Origin: Kribbella sp. NBC_00382
Lineage (GTDB): Bacteria > Actinomycetota > Actinomycetes > Propionibacteriales > Kribbellaceae
Assembly (NCBI RefSeq): GCF_036067295.1
Contig: NZ_CP107954.1
Span: 3,906,001 to 3,970,000, forward strand
Direction of reading: 5' to 3'
Length of the DNA: 64,000 nt
Of this stretch, positions 44,249 through 52,908 are shown one piece after another; the first letter of the stretch is position 1, and each line of letters opens with the position of its first letter. Both the position numbers and the translations under genes were made by a program. Below the pieces are notes generated by a model. That model was given only the letters and a program-made list of their open reading frames with translations, searched no databases and had not been told where the DNA came from.

Positions 44249-47200
44249 ATGAGACGTCGGCTTTTGCATGGTTCCGCGCTTGTTGCCTTGACCACCCTGA
44301 TCGCCGCGCCGCTGATGTCGGCGCCGGTACAGGCTGCGACCAGGGCGGCGCCACCGGGACAACCTGCCGTGCAACCCAATGGGCAACCCACCCCGCAGGT
44401 GGAGACGGCGACCGATGCAGCGGTGGCGAAGCTCGATCCGAAGCTGGAGAAGCGGGTCAAGAAGGGGGAGACCCAGCAGGTCGCGGTGTTCGCGACCGTC
44501 AAGGGTGACTCCACCAAGGCCCGCGCGCTGCTTGACAACGCACGCGTCGCGCAGTCCGGTGGTACAGGCATCATCGCCGGCTCCATCGGCGTCCAAGCGC
44601 TCGCCAAGCTGGCGTCCGCGCCGGGCGTCGTCTCCGTGCAGCCGGTCGAGTTCGGCAAGACCGGGCAGCCGCTCGGCGACCCCGACCCACAGTTGCACCA
44701 GGCACCGACCAAGGCCGAGCAGCAGGCCGCGATCGCCAAGATCCAGGCCACAGAGATCCCGTACTCCGAAGCGCCGCCGCCGCTCCCCTCGAACTTCGAG
44801 AAGCTGCGCAAGCAGAACCTGCTCGACGCCAAGTCGCACAACTTCACCGGCGCCTGGAAGGACGGCTACACCGGCACCGGTATCACCGTCGGCGTCCTCG
44901 ACGGAGGTACCGACTTCGGCCACCCGGACCTGCTGAACACCTGGCAGACCTGGTCCGGCCAGACCGGCGCCAAGGCCGGCTGGAACGGCTGGCCCAAGGC
45001 CTTCGATCCGTACGGCACGCAGCAGTGGCTGTTCGCCCCGGACCAGATCGACCAGGGCTTGTCCTGGTACGTGAAGACCGACGCGGCAACCTGTACTCCG
45101 GCCGCCGGCAACTGCTCGGTGAACTTCGCCACCAAGACCGGCCCCTCGCGCAACTTCTCCGCACCCGCCGGCACGGTCGAGCACAGCTACGACTTCCCGG
45201 CGGCGTGGAGCAAGTCCGGCAAGGTCCGCCTCGGCAGCCACCCGGACGACCACCTGCTCCAGCTGTACGGCGAGCGCCCAGCGTTCCTGCTCACCGACCC
45301 GCACACGGCCGGTGTGTACGACACCATCTACGCCGACCTGGACAACGACCACTCGTTCGCGGACGAGAAGCCGGTCAGCAAGGCCAGCCCGGCGTCGTAC
45401 CGGGACATGAACGGTGACGGTTATACCGACCTGTCCGGCGGACTGCTGTACTACATCTCCGACGGCGTGACCCCGCTCCCGGGCGGTCTGGACGCGTTCG
45501 GCGGCGAGGGTGAGCCGTTCGGCCCCGGCGAGGTGGTTGCCTGGACGGGTGACTTCGACCCGTCGATCGAGGGCCACGGCACGCTGACCGCGTCGAACAT
45601 CGTCGGCCAGGCAGTTGCCAACGGCAAGGCTCCGGCCTTCAAGGACATTGCCGGTGGCAAGTACGCGGGTGCAGTACTGGGTGGTGCTCCGAACGCCAAG
45701 CTCGCTCCGTTCGGCGACATCTACCTCGGCTTCGCCTTCTCCACCCAGTTCGGGTACTTCCTGACCTCCCGTCAGGGCGTCGACGTCACCTCGAACTCCT
45801 ACGGGCAGTCCCAGATCGACAACGACGGCTGGGATGCGGCTTCGCAAGAGGCTGATGTGATCCACAATGGCGGTCGCACGACGCCGCTGTTCTCGACGGG
45901 TAACGGTGCTCCTGGCTTCGGTACGACGGGATCGGCGGCCCCGACGGCCGGCATCGAGGTCGGCGCGTCGACGCAGTTCGGTGGCTCCGGCTGGGACTCG
46001 ATCATCCGGACCAAGCAGATCAACGACAACGACGTGATGGTCTGGTCGAACCGTGGCTTCGGCGCCAACGCGACCAACGGGGTCGATGTGGTTGCCGACG
46101 GCGCCTATGCGCCCGGTGACGCCACGCTGAACACCGTGCTCGACGGCCGGAACGCGTGGACCACCTGGGGTGGTACGAGCCGGTCGACACCAGTTGCCGC
46201 CGGTGCCACCGCACTGGTGTACCAGGCATACAAGGCGCAGCACGCGGGCGCAGTACCGGCTGGGTTCTACTCGACGGCGAAGAACCTGCTGAAGAGTTCC
46301 GCGCAGGACCTCGGGTACGACTCGAACATCCAGGGCTCCGGCTCGATCGACGTCGGCAAGGCGGTCCGCAGCGCGGTCGGTACGCGCGCCTCGGTCAGCC
46401 CGACGCAATGGCGGGTCGGCGATTACCGCGGTACGGAGTACCCGGTGTTCGCGAACGTGATCGCACCCGGTGCGACTGACACGCAGAAGTTCACGGTCAA
46501 CGGCCCGGGCACCTGGGACGTCAGCGACCGGCAGCTGGTCCGTACCGCGAACGACACGTTCTCGTTGAGCAGCAAGGATCTGAAGCAGGAGAGCACCGGC
46601 AACTTCAACGCGCCGGACTACCTGGTCGACCTGACCAGCAAGGTGAAACAGCACAAGGACGCCGACCTGATGGTGGTCAAGCTGGAGTACCCGCGCGAGC
46701 AGTTCGACGCGAACAAGGACTACACCGAGGACCAGGCGTGGCGGTTGCTCACCTACAACTGGACCGACGTGAACGGTGACGGCAAGCTCTGGAAGGATGC
46801 CAACGGCAACGGAGTCGTCAACCACACGGACAAGACGACCAGCTCCAACATCGACGGCTTCCTCGACCTGGACTTCGCCAAGTCGGAGATGGAGCAGGGC
46901 GAGTACGGCCGGTTCATGTACCACCGGGCCGGCGCGAACGCACTGCAGTCCTGGGTGCGCGACCCGTACTCGCGGATGGCCGACGGGGTGTTCCTCGGTC
47001 TGCAGCACTCGACCAAGAACGTCGCCATCCCGGTGACGAACTTCAAGATCTCGATCGACTGGTACAAGAACAGCGACTGGAAGTGGATCACCACCTCCGG
47101 CCGGTCGAAGGACGGCACGGTCAACGCGTCGATCAAGGTGCCGACCGGTACGCCGTACGGGATGTACTCCGGCGCGATCGTGCTCAGCCGGGGCAGCGAC

Positions 47201-48379
47201 TCGATGGTCGTGCCGGTGTCCGTGGCGGTTGCCGCCAAGGCGACGCAGGACGCGAGCGGGAAGATCGTCGGGACGACGACGTTCGGTGGTTCGGATGTCG
47301 CCGAGGCGCAGAAGAACTACACGTACAACAACGGTTCGGTCTTCGGTGCCAACGACTGGGGCTGGCGGGCTGAGTCCGGCGACTGGCGGTTCTTCTACTA
47401 CGACGTACCGAAGACGCCGGCCGACGGGACCAAGCTGCTGGCCAACACGACCTGGCAGGGCACCGGTCCGTACACGGATCTCGACACGCTGATCATGGGG
47501 CGGTCGGAGAACCACTTCCAGCTCTTCCCCGACTCGGTGTTCGGTGCGCCGTACACGATCGACACGGTCGGGAAGAGTCCGAACACCAACATCAGAGCGG
47601 GTGTCTGGCGGTTCGACACCGCGACCGGCGGTCCGGCTGACTTCGTGACGGCACCGGCGCAGGAAGGCCTGCAGGCGGTGGCGGTCCACCAGGTCGGCTG
47701 GCAGGGCGACGCGTTCAACACGCCCTTCAAGGTGCAGCTCGGTAGTGCTTCGGTCTCGCCGTCCGCAGTGTCGGTATCTTCGGCAGGCGACTCCGGAAGC
47801 TTCGACGTTAACTTCGAGTCGAGCGTCGCGCTGGACGGTCTGAAGGCCAGCGCCTTCGGTCTCAGCCAGCCGAGCACCACCACCGAGACGGCCCACCAGG
47901 ACGACCCGAACGATCCGTCGACGGCGAGCGTGAAGAAGAACCTCACGCTGAACCACGCCTCCCGGCTGAGCGTCTCGACCGCCCTGGACTCCAACGACCT
48001 CGACCTGTTCGTGGTCCGCGACGCCAACAACGACGGCGTCTTCGCCCCGTCGGAGATCGTGGCCTCCTCGACCTCCGGCACCGCCAACGAATCTGTAGAC
48101 CTGATCAGCCCACCCGACGGCAACTACCAGATCTGGGTCCACGGCTTCGCAGTAGCCGGTACTCCCGCCTTCACCCTGAACATCAATGCAGTCCAGGGCA
48201 ACGACCTAACAGTCACCGGCCTCCCCACCGGCCCCCTACCGGCCGGCACCCCAGTAACCCTGCACGTGGCCTACAACAAGCCCATGACCGCAGGCCAAAC
48301 CTACAAGGGCGAACTACTCCTAGGCCCCACCTCGGCCCCGTCCGCCCTATCCGTCCCCATCACCATCAACCGAAACTAA
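44249..48379 (+). CDS. Large secreted S8 family (subtilisin-like) serine protease
   Basis: 1376 residues with a signal peptide (LLHGSALVALTTLIAAPLMS, cleaved near residue 30). The catalytic triad is Asp218 (VGVLDGGTDFGHPDL), His443 (IEGHGTLTASN) and Ser646 (GGTSRSTPVAAGA). The 225-residue gap between Asp and His holds a large insertion. Beta-rich domains follow, and a PPC-like segment lies near 1240-1310 (LDSNDLDLFVVRDANNDGVF). GGAGGGG lies before ATG 44249. The last 199 nt carry 89 C and 37 G, then a strong terminator. Confidence 0.93.
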   Translation: MRRRLLHGSALVALTTLIAAPLMSAPVQAATRAAPPGQPAVQPNGQPTPQVETATDAAVAKLDPKLEKRVKKGETQQVAVFATVKGDSTKARALLDNARVAQSGGTGIIAGSIGVQALAKLASAPGVVSVQPVEFGKTGQPLGDPDPQLHQAPTKAEQQAAIAKIQATEIPYSEAPPPLPSNFEKLRKQNLLDAKSHNFTGAWKDGYTGTGITVGVLDGGTDFGHPDLLNTWQTWSGQTGAKAGWNGWPKAFDPYGTQQWLFAPDQIDQGLSWYVKTDAATCTPAAGNCSVNFATKTGPSRNFSAPAGTVEHSYDFPAAWSKSGKVRLGSHPDDHLLQLYGERPAFLLTDPHTAGVYDTIYADLDNDHSFADEKPVSKASPASYRDMNGDGYTDLSGGLLYYISDGVTPLPGGLDAFGGEGEPFGPGEVVAWTGDFDPSIEGHGTLTASNIVGQAVANGKAPAFKDIAGGKYAGAVLGGAPNAKLAPFGDIYLGFAFSTQFGYFLTSRQGVDVTSNSYGQSQIDNDGWDAASQEADVIHNGGRTTPLFSTGNGAPGFGTTGSAAPTAGIEVGASTQFGGSGWDSIIRTKQINDNDVMVWSNRGFGANATNGVDVVADGAYAPGDATLNTVLDGRNAWTTWGGTSRSTPVAAGATALVYQAYKAQHAGAVPAGFYSTAKNLLKSSAQDLGYDSNIQGSGSIDVGKAVRSAVGTRASVSPTQWRVGDYRGTEYPVFANVIAPGATDTQKFTVNGPGTWDVSDRQLVRTANDTFSLSSKDLKQESTGNFNAPDYLVDLTSKVKQHKDADLMVVKLEYPREQFDANKDYTEDQAWRLLTYNWTDVNGDGKLWKDANGNGVVNHTDKTTSSNIDGFLDLDFAKSEMEQGEYGRFMYHRAGANALQSWVRDPYSRMADGVFLGLQHSTKNVAIPVTNFKISIDWYKNSDWKWITTSGRSKDGTVNASIKVPTGTPYGMYSGAIVLSRGSDSMVVPVSVAVAAKATQDASGKIVGTTTFGGSDVAEAQKNYTYNNGSVFGANDWGWRAESGDWRFFYYDVPKTPADGTKLLANTTWQGTGPYTDLDTLIMGRSENHFQLFPDSVFGAPYTIDTVGKSPNTNIRAGVWRFDTATGGPADFVTAPAQEGLQAVAVHQVGWQGDAFNTPFKVQLGSASVSPSAVSVSSAGDSGSFDVNFESSVALDGLKASAFGLSQPSTTTETAHQDDPNDPSTASVKKNLTLNHASRLSVSTALDSNDLDLFVVRDANNDGVFAPSEIVASSTSGTANESVDLISPPDGNYQIWVHGFAVAGTPAFTLNINAVQGNDLTVTGLPTGPLPAGTPVTLHVAYNKPMTAGQTYKGELLLGPTSAPSALSVPITINRN

Positions 48380-48390
48380 CGCCACACTGA

Positions 48391-48434
48391 CAACCGCCCA
48401 CCCCAGCACCTCCCGGGGTGGGCGGTTGTTCTTT
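48391..48434 (+). terminator. Intrinsic terminator of the S8 protease gene
   Basis: A perfect 14-bp stem (48391-48404 with 48415-48428), with a 10-nt loop, is followed by TTCTTT. Confidence 0.92.
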
Positions 48435-48438
48435 CCAG

Positions 48439-48492
48439 CGCATATCCCAACCCGTACTCGCGTTGCGCACCACTGTCTTGAGCCCACCCGAA
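48439..48492 (+). repeat. 54-nt post-terminator repeat, copy 1
   Basis: Starts CGCATATCCC and ends TTGAGCCCACCCGAA. It aligns without gaps to the minus strand of 52909-52962 at 46 of 54 positions. It begins 10 nt after the terminator stem. Weaker similarity seems to continue downstream. Confidence 0.8.
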
Positions 48493-48609
48493 CCGCAGGC
48501 GAGGCCACGTGCTGGGTGACCGGCTGTTGTCGACTTGCTCGGGTCGATGGTCGGCTCGCCTCGCACCCGGCTCGATCCGGCCCGCGTCCAGTCGCCCGCC
48601 GGCCCCTCC

Positions 48610-48711
48610 TGTCCCGCTCGACAGGAGGTAGTCCCCTTCTTCGACGTCCACCGACCGCCCTCACGCTGCGATCGACGGTCGGCTCCCGACTACATCCTGT
48701 CCACCGGGACA
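48610..48711. repeat. 102-bp inverted-repeat element, copy 2
   Basis: Arms 48610-48632 and 48689-48711 (20 of 23 paired) enclose exactly 56 nt, the same layout as 29899-30000. Shared arm consensus: TGTCCCG, 3 variable nt, GACAGGA, 2 variable nt, TAGT. Confidence 0.78.
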
Positions 48712-48908
48712 GCCAACCCTCGGCAACGTCCGGAAAGTCTCTCGATCGCCCACCCGCATTTGTCAGTACAGAGCATCCGCCTGCGGGACGCCGTCAGTGC
48801 GGAGCACTCCGTTTCTTGTTGATGGGGTGGCTGAAGGGGACGTGGTGCGGTTCCAGACGAACGCCGAAGGGCCCGAGTGGGCAGGAGGCGCCTGCGGGAG
48901 GACCTTGT

Positions 48909-50204
48909 GTGCATGTCAGGATTTCGGGCATGCGGAGCAAGGTGTGGTGGGGGCTGGCCTTTGGGGTTTGTGTTGTGGCCAGCGTGGTGTTGCCGATGCT
49001 CTGGCAGCATTCGCTTGTTGATCTGAAGGTCTACAGGCTGGGTGGGACCACCCTGCTGGATGAGGCGTCGGCGTTGTATGACGTGCGGTTGGCGGGGTTG
49101 CCGTTTACTTATCCGCCGTTTGCTGCGGTGGTGATGGTGCCGTTCGCGTTGATGCCGTGGGCGGTGGCTGTGGCGGTGTGGACGGTGGGGACGTTTGTCA
49201 GTTTGATTGCTGTTTGGCGGTTGTCGACTCATAACAGGCTGGGGTCGCCGGTGTTGTTGGCGGTGGTGGCTGGGTCGCTCGTTCTTGAGCCGGTGCGGGA
49301 GACGCTTGGGTTCGGGCAGGTCAATCTGATGTTGTGCGCGTTGGTTTTGTACGACGTGCTGGGTCCGGCGGGTCGGCCGGCGCGCGGGGGTTGGGTTGGG
49401 TTGGCGGCGGGGGTGAAGTTGACGCCGTTGGTGTTTTTCGGGCTGCTGGTTGTCACGAAGCAGTGGAAGGCGTTGGCGCATGCGTCGGCGGCCTTTGCGG
49501 TGACGGTGCTCGTCGGGTTTGTGGTGACGCCGCATGGGGCCAAGGAGTACTGGACCTCGTTGCTGGCGGACACCACGAGGATCGGTGGGTTGGCGTTCTC
49601 GAGTAATCAGTCGTGGAATGCGTTTCTGATCAGGTTGACCGGGGACCTGGACGGCGGAGGCCTGGTCTGGCTCGTCCTGGTCGGGCTGACGGTTGGTGGT
49701 GGGTTGTGGTTGGCGAGGCAGCTTTGGGTGACGGGCGAGCGGGTGGCGGCGGTTTCGGTGACGGCGCTTGTCGGGTTGCTCTGCTCACCGGTTTCGTGGA
49801 GTCATCATTGGGTTTGGGCGATTCCGTTGGGGGTCGCGGTGATCGGCAGGCTTATGAAGTACAGGCTCCTCTTTTGCATCGGCTGGTTCGGGGTGTTCAC
49901 GATCGCGCCGATTTGGTGGCCGCCCAATCATGAGAATCGGGAGCTGGACTGGTCCTTCGCGGAGCAGTTCAGTGGGAACGCGTATTTGATCGCGGCGATG
50001 GTGGCGGTGGTGATTCTTGCCGTCGGGTTGAGACACAACCGTGGGAGTGGCATAGACCGCAGTGACCCTGGCGGGTGTCAGGCTGACTCGGGTGATATCG
50101 GGGATCCTGGGGGACCCGGCCAAGCGCCGGTGGTGGGTGGCGGCGGGGGTTTGCGTCGTCGTCGCGGTGGTTCTGCCGTTCGTGTGGGACCACACCGGGG
50201 CTGA
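48909..50204 (+). CDS. GT87 family membrane mannosyltransferase, first of a tandem pair
   Basis: 431 residues with about ten transmembrane helices. DLKVYRLGGTTLLDE, LPFTYPPFAAVVMVPF, AAGVKLTPLVFFGLLV and SPVSWSHHWVWAIPLG match GT87 (PimE-like) glycosyltransferases that use polyprenyl-phosphate sugars at the outer membrane face. GTG 48909 has GGGAGGA 7 nt upstream. Recognisable homology ends near 50050. The last 50 or so residues are a Gly/Arg-rich read-through overlapping the next gene by 143 nt in another frame. Coding bias is G/T-rich, unlike its paralogue. Confidence 0.88.
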   Translation: MHVRISGMRSKVWWGLAFGVCVVASVVLPMLWQHSLVDLKVYRLGGTTLLDEASALYDVRLAGLPFTYPPFAAVVMVPFALMPWAVAVAVWTVGTFVSLIAVWRLSTHNRLGSPVLLAVVAGSLVLEPVRETLGFGQVNLMLCALVLYDVLGPAGRPARGGWVGLAAGVKLTPLVFFGLLVVTKQWKALAHASAAFAVTVLVGFVVTPHGAKEYWTSLLADTTRIGGLAFSSNQSWNAFLIRLTGDLDGGGLVWLVLVGLTVGGGLWLARQLWVTGERVAAVSVTALVGLLCSPVSWSHHWVWAIPLGVAVIGRLMKYRLLFCIGWFGVFTIAPIWWPPNHENRELDWSFAEQFSGNAYLIAAMVAVVILAVGLRHNRGSGIDRSDPGGCQADSGDIGDPGGPGQAPVVGGGGGLRRRRGGSAVRVGPHRG

Positions 50205-51315
50205 TCTGAAGGTCTATCGGCTCGGCGGCGCGGCGATGCTGTCCGATCCGGAGAGCCTCTACACGGCTCGGCTGCGGTACATCTCGATGCCGTTCACGTA
50301 CCCGATCTTCGGGGGTGTGGTGATGGCGCCGGTCTCGCTGTTGCCCTGGCCGCTGGCGTACGGCGCCTCGATCGCCGCCTCGCTGGTCGCGCTTGTGGCG
50401 ATTGTGCGGATGAGCCTGAACAAGCTCAATAAGAGCGTGCATCCGGCCGTCCTGATCGCGATCACCGCAGCGTCCGTGCTGATCGAGCCGGTGCGCGAGA
50501 CGCTGTCGTACGGGCAGATCAACCTGATTCTGTGCGCTTTGATCCTGTACGACGTATTGGGTCCGAAAGCCCGCACTGGCCGGGGCATCTGGCTCGGCCT
50601 GGCGGCTGGGATCAAGCTGACCCCGCTGGTGTTCCTCGGCCTCCTGCTGGTCACCCGGCAATGGAAGGCGCTCGCCTACACGTCGGCCAGTTTCGTGGGG
50701 ACGGTGCTGATCGGGTTCCTGATCACACCGCGGACGGCGTACGAGTACTGGACGCATCTGATCTCCGACACCAGCCGGATCGGCGGGCTCGCGTACTCGG
50801 GCAACCAGTCGTGGAACGGGTTCCTGGCCCGGCTGACCGGTGATGTCGACGGTGGTGGGCACGTGTGGCAGGCCGTAGTACTGGTGACCGTGATCGCTGG
50901 GCTGTGGTTGAGCCGCGACCTTTGGCTCCGGGGCGAGCAGTTGGCGGCGGTGTCGACGACCGCGTTGATCGGCCTGCTCTGCTCGCCGGTCTCCTGGAGC
51001 CACCACTGGGTCTGGGTCATCCCGCTCGGCGCTTCGTTGCTCACGGCCACCAGTGTCGGCCGGCGTTACCCGTTGCCTACGGCATTGACTTGGGCAGCAT
51101 TGTTCATGCTCGCCCCGATCTGGTGGCCGCCACGAGGCAACAACCAGGAATTCGACTGGAACTTCTTCCAGGTCGTTGCCGGCAACTCCTATCTCTGGAT
51201 CTCGGTTGCCGCCGCCGTCCTGCTCGCCGTCAGAGTCCCGCGAGCCAGTCGTACCACGCGTCCATCCCGGTCCCCTTGGTCGCGGAGACCTGCAGGATCT
51301 GCGCATCGGGCTTGA
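50062..51315 (+). CDS. GT87 family membrane mannosyltransferase, second of a tandem pair
   Basis: 417 residues, about ten transmembrane helices, clearly paralogous to the preceding gene (DLKVYRLGGAAMLSDPESLY, AAGIKLTPLVFLGLLLV, SPVSWSHHWVWVIPLG). It would add mannose or another sugar from a polyprenyl-phosphate donor to envelope glycolipid or glycan. The start is GTG 50062. The final 25 residues (RASRTTRPSRSPWSRRPAGS) are coded antisense to the 3' end of hypB, with which it overlaps by 86 nt, so the original stop may have been lost. Confidence 0.88.
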   Translation: MTLAGVRLTRVISGILGDPAKRRWWVAAGVCVVVAVVLPFVWDHTGADLKVYRLGGAAMLSDPESLYTARLRYISMPFTYPIFGGVVMAPVSLLPWPLAYGASIAASLVALVAIVRMSLNKLNKSVHPAVLIAITAASVLIEPVRETLSYGQINLILCALILYDVLGPKARTGRGIWLGLAAGIKLTPLVFLGLLLVTRQWKALAYTSASFVGTVLIGFLITPRTAYEYWTHLISDTSRIGGLAYSGNQSWNGFLARLTGDVDGGGHVWQAVVLVTVIAGLWLSRDLWLRGEQLAAVSTTALIGLLCSPVSWSHHWVWVIPLGASLLTATSVGRRYPLPTALTWAALFMLAPIWWPPRGNNQEFDWNFFQVVAGNSYLWISVAAAVLLAVRVPRASRTTRPSRSPWSRRPAGSAHRA

Positions 51316-52021
51316 TCTGCGCGATCAGCCGCAGACACAGGTCGACGTCGAAATCGACGTACGGGAGCAGGTCGATCTTGTTCAGCAGGACGAGATCGGC
51401 GGTGCGGAACATGTAGGGGTACTTCGCCGGCTTGTCGGCCCCCTCGGTGACCGAGATGATCACCACGCGCGCCGCCTCGCCCAGATCGAAGAGCGCCGGG
51501 CAGACCAGGTTGCCCACGTTCTCGACGAACACCAGCGACCCGTCGGGCGGCGCGAGCTCGGCCAGTCCGGAGGTCAGCATCTGTGCGTCCAGGTGACAGC
51601 CGGCGCCGGTGTTGATCTGCACGACCTTCGTACCGGTCGCGCGGATCCGCTCGGCGTCGTACAGGGTCTCCTGATCGCCCTCGATCACCAGCGACTGCCG
51701 CCGCGAGCCGATCGCCCGGATGGTGTGCTCGAGCAGCGTCGTCTTGCCGGAGCCGGGTGAGCTCATCAGGTTGATCGCCGCGATCCCACGCTCCTGCAGG
51801 CGATGCCGGTTCGCCGCCGCGAGCCCGTCGTTCTTGGCCAGGATCTCCTGCTCCAGCAGCACAGTCCTGGTCTCGGCCTCCTGCACGACGATCTGCTGCG
51901 GGTGCTCGTGGCCGTGTCCGTGACCGTGGCCCGAAGAGTCGTGCCCGTGGTCATGATCGTGTACTACGGTCAGCCGCGTCCCGCCGTCGCCGGGCTGTCC
52001 GCATCCGCAGGTGCTGCACAT
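51230..52021 (-). CDS. hypB: Hydrogenase nickel incorporation GTPase HypB
   Basis: 263 residues. N-terminal MCSTCGCG (high-affinity Ni site), a His-rich nickel-store segment (HDHDHGHDSSGHGHGHGHEH), and a G domain with SSPGSGKTTLLE (about 87-98), EGDQETLYDAER and the LNKIDLL specificity motif. With HypA it inserts nickel into HhyL after iron-site assembly. It is encoded directly after hypA, 8 kb from the other hyp genes. Confidence 0.96.
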   Translation of the reverse strand: MCSTCGCGQPGDGGTRLTVVHDHDHGHDSSGHGHGHGHEHPQQIVVQEAETRTVLLEQEILAKNDGLAAANRHRLQERGIAAINLMSSPGSGKTTLLEHTIRAIGSRRQSLVIEGDQETLYDAERIRATGTKVVQINTGAGCHLDAQMLTSGLAELAPPDGSLVFVENVGNLVCPALFDLGEAARVVIISVTEGADKPAKYPYMFRTADLVLLNKIDLLPYVDFDVDLCLRLIAQIKPDAQILQVSATKGTGMDAWYDWLAGL

Positions 52022-52022
52022 G

Positions 52023-52352
52023 TCATCGCACCTCCACCGAGATGATCCGCAGCTGCTGGCCGCTGAGAATGTCGAGATCCGCACTGCCACACGGGCACAG
52101 CATGATCGGCTCGTCGAGGGCGAACTCCTCCCCGCACGTTCGACAGTACGCCCGCCCGGGCGGCTCGTCGATGTCCAGCCGCGCATGCTCCAACCCCGTG
52201 CCACTGGCCACGACCTCGAAGCAGAACCGCACCGAATCGGCCACCAGCCCCGACAGCCTGCCGATCTCCAGGCGCACCGCCGCAATCGGTCCGTCGCCGA
52301 CCTTCTCGACGATCGCATCGACCACGCTCTCCGTAATGGCGAGCTCATGCAC
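52023..52352 (-). CDS. hypA: Hydrogenase nickel chaperone HypA
   Basis: 109 residues. MHELAITESVVDAIVEKVGD gives the N-terminal His2-Glu3 nickel ligands. The zinc domain has CRTC and then CPCGSAD, a C-x-C second half instead of the more usual C-x2-C. GTG 52352 has TAGCGT 7 nt upstream; GGGAGG abuts the GTG too closely to be a good ribosome site. hypB begins 1 nt after its stop. Confidence 0.94.
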   Translation of the reverse strand: MHELAITESVVDAIVEKVGDGPIAAVRLEIGRLSGLVADSVRFCFEVVASGTGLEHARLDIDEPPGRAYCRTCGEEFALDEPIMLCPCGSADLDILSGQQLRIISVEVR

Positions 52353-52365
52353 CCTCCCGACGCTA
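52353..52365 (-). promoter_or_regulatory. Leaderless-type -10 of hypAB
   Basis: TAGCGT (52365-52360, minus strand) is followed by 7 nt and GTG 52352. hypAB therefore probably has its own promoter, separate from the hydrogenase palindrome region. Confidence 0.45.
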
Positions 52366-52472
52366 GGCCCGGCCGGGGGCCCCGGCAAGATCCCAGAAAA
52401 CTATTCCGGTCCAGTCCGAATCTAGCTCTGGGAGACGACAGCCGCCTCGCGTGGCTCCGGCAGGCAGGGCGA

Positions 52473-52666
52473 CTAGTACTACAGCCGGAGTTCGTGATGG
52501 TGGGCGGCAGGCCCGGACCGCCACCACTCACAAACCTGCCGTTCCACCCGGGAGCACGCCTGCGCATGCTTGGCCCGATGCGATCAGTTGAGGTTTGTGA
52601 GTGGTGGCGGTCCGGCCAACGCGACGACCACACGCTGAACATCACGAACCCCGGCTGTAGTACTAG
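52473..52666. repeat. 194-bp nested inverted-repeat element
   Basis: Outer arms of 27 nt (52473-52499 with 52640-52666, one mismatch) begin and end with CTAGTACTACAGCC. Inner arms of 25 nt (52513-52537 with 52591-52615) are perfect and start CCGGACCGCCACCACTCAC. The inner loop is 53 nt. The side spacers differ in length (13 and 24 nt). No transposase or clear target-site duplication is seen. Confidence 0.85.
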
Positions 52667-52908
52667 GCGGAAACAAATTGCCGCCAGGTGCAAGTTAGTT
52701 ACCACCCAGATGCCATCACCCGGCAGGTCGGTCAGGGCAGCAGCCGCACTGCGGCGGGCGCATACGGCGGAGGGCCCGGTGGTCCCAGGACAGCGGAGGA
52801 CCGGTGGTCCCAAGACGTTGGTGCCCGACGTGGGTCCGGCCCGGATTGAGCGCCGACCCAACCAGCTCAAACCAGAGTGTCGCCCCTGGTGCGCGCCACC
52901 GTTTGTAC

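Larger units (their letters stand above)
48380..48908. other. 529-bp non-coding region with repeats
   Basis: Between the S8 protease and the first GT87 gene. It holds an intrinsic terminator (48391-48434), a 54-nt dispersed repeat (48439-48492) and a 102-bp inverted-repeat element (48610-48711). AGTGC-GGA-GCACT near 48808 is a small palindrome. An open frame through the region has no coding signature and is treated as spurious. Confidence 0.7.

Noticed and set aside
43961..48142. Very long minus-strand open frame (about 1390 codons) opposite the S8 protease gene
   Set aside because: It mirrors the third-position bias of the real gene, has Arg/Val/Gly-rich low-information translation and no start context. 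The S8 protease on the other strand has signal peptide, catalytic triad and terminator.
48426..48908. N-terminal extension of the first GT87 frame across the repeat region, similar in translation to a frame at 52.9 kb
   Set aside because: The similarity is due to the shared 54-nt DNA repeat; substitutions are not concentrated at third positions, so it is not evidence of a protein.
52473..52666. CRISPR array or insertion sequence in the hypA upstream gap
   Set aside because: Repeats are inverted and nested rather than direct and evenly spaced, and no transposase frame is present.
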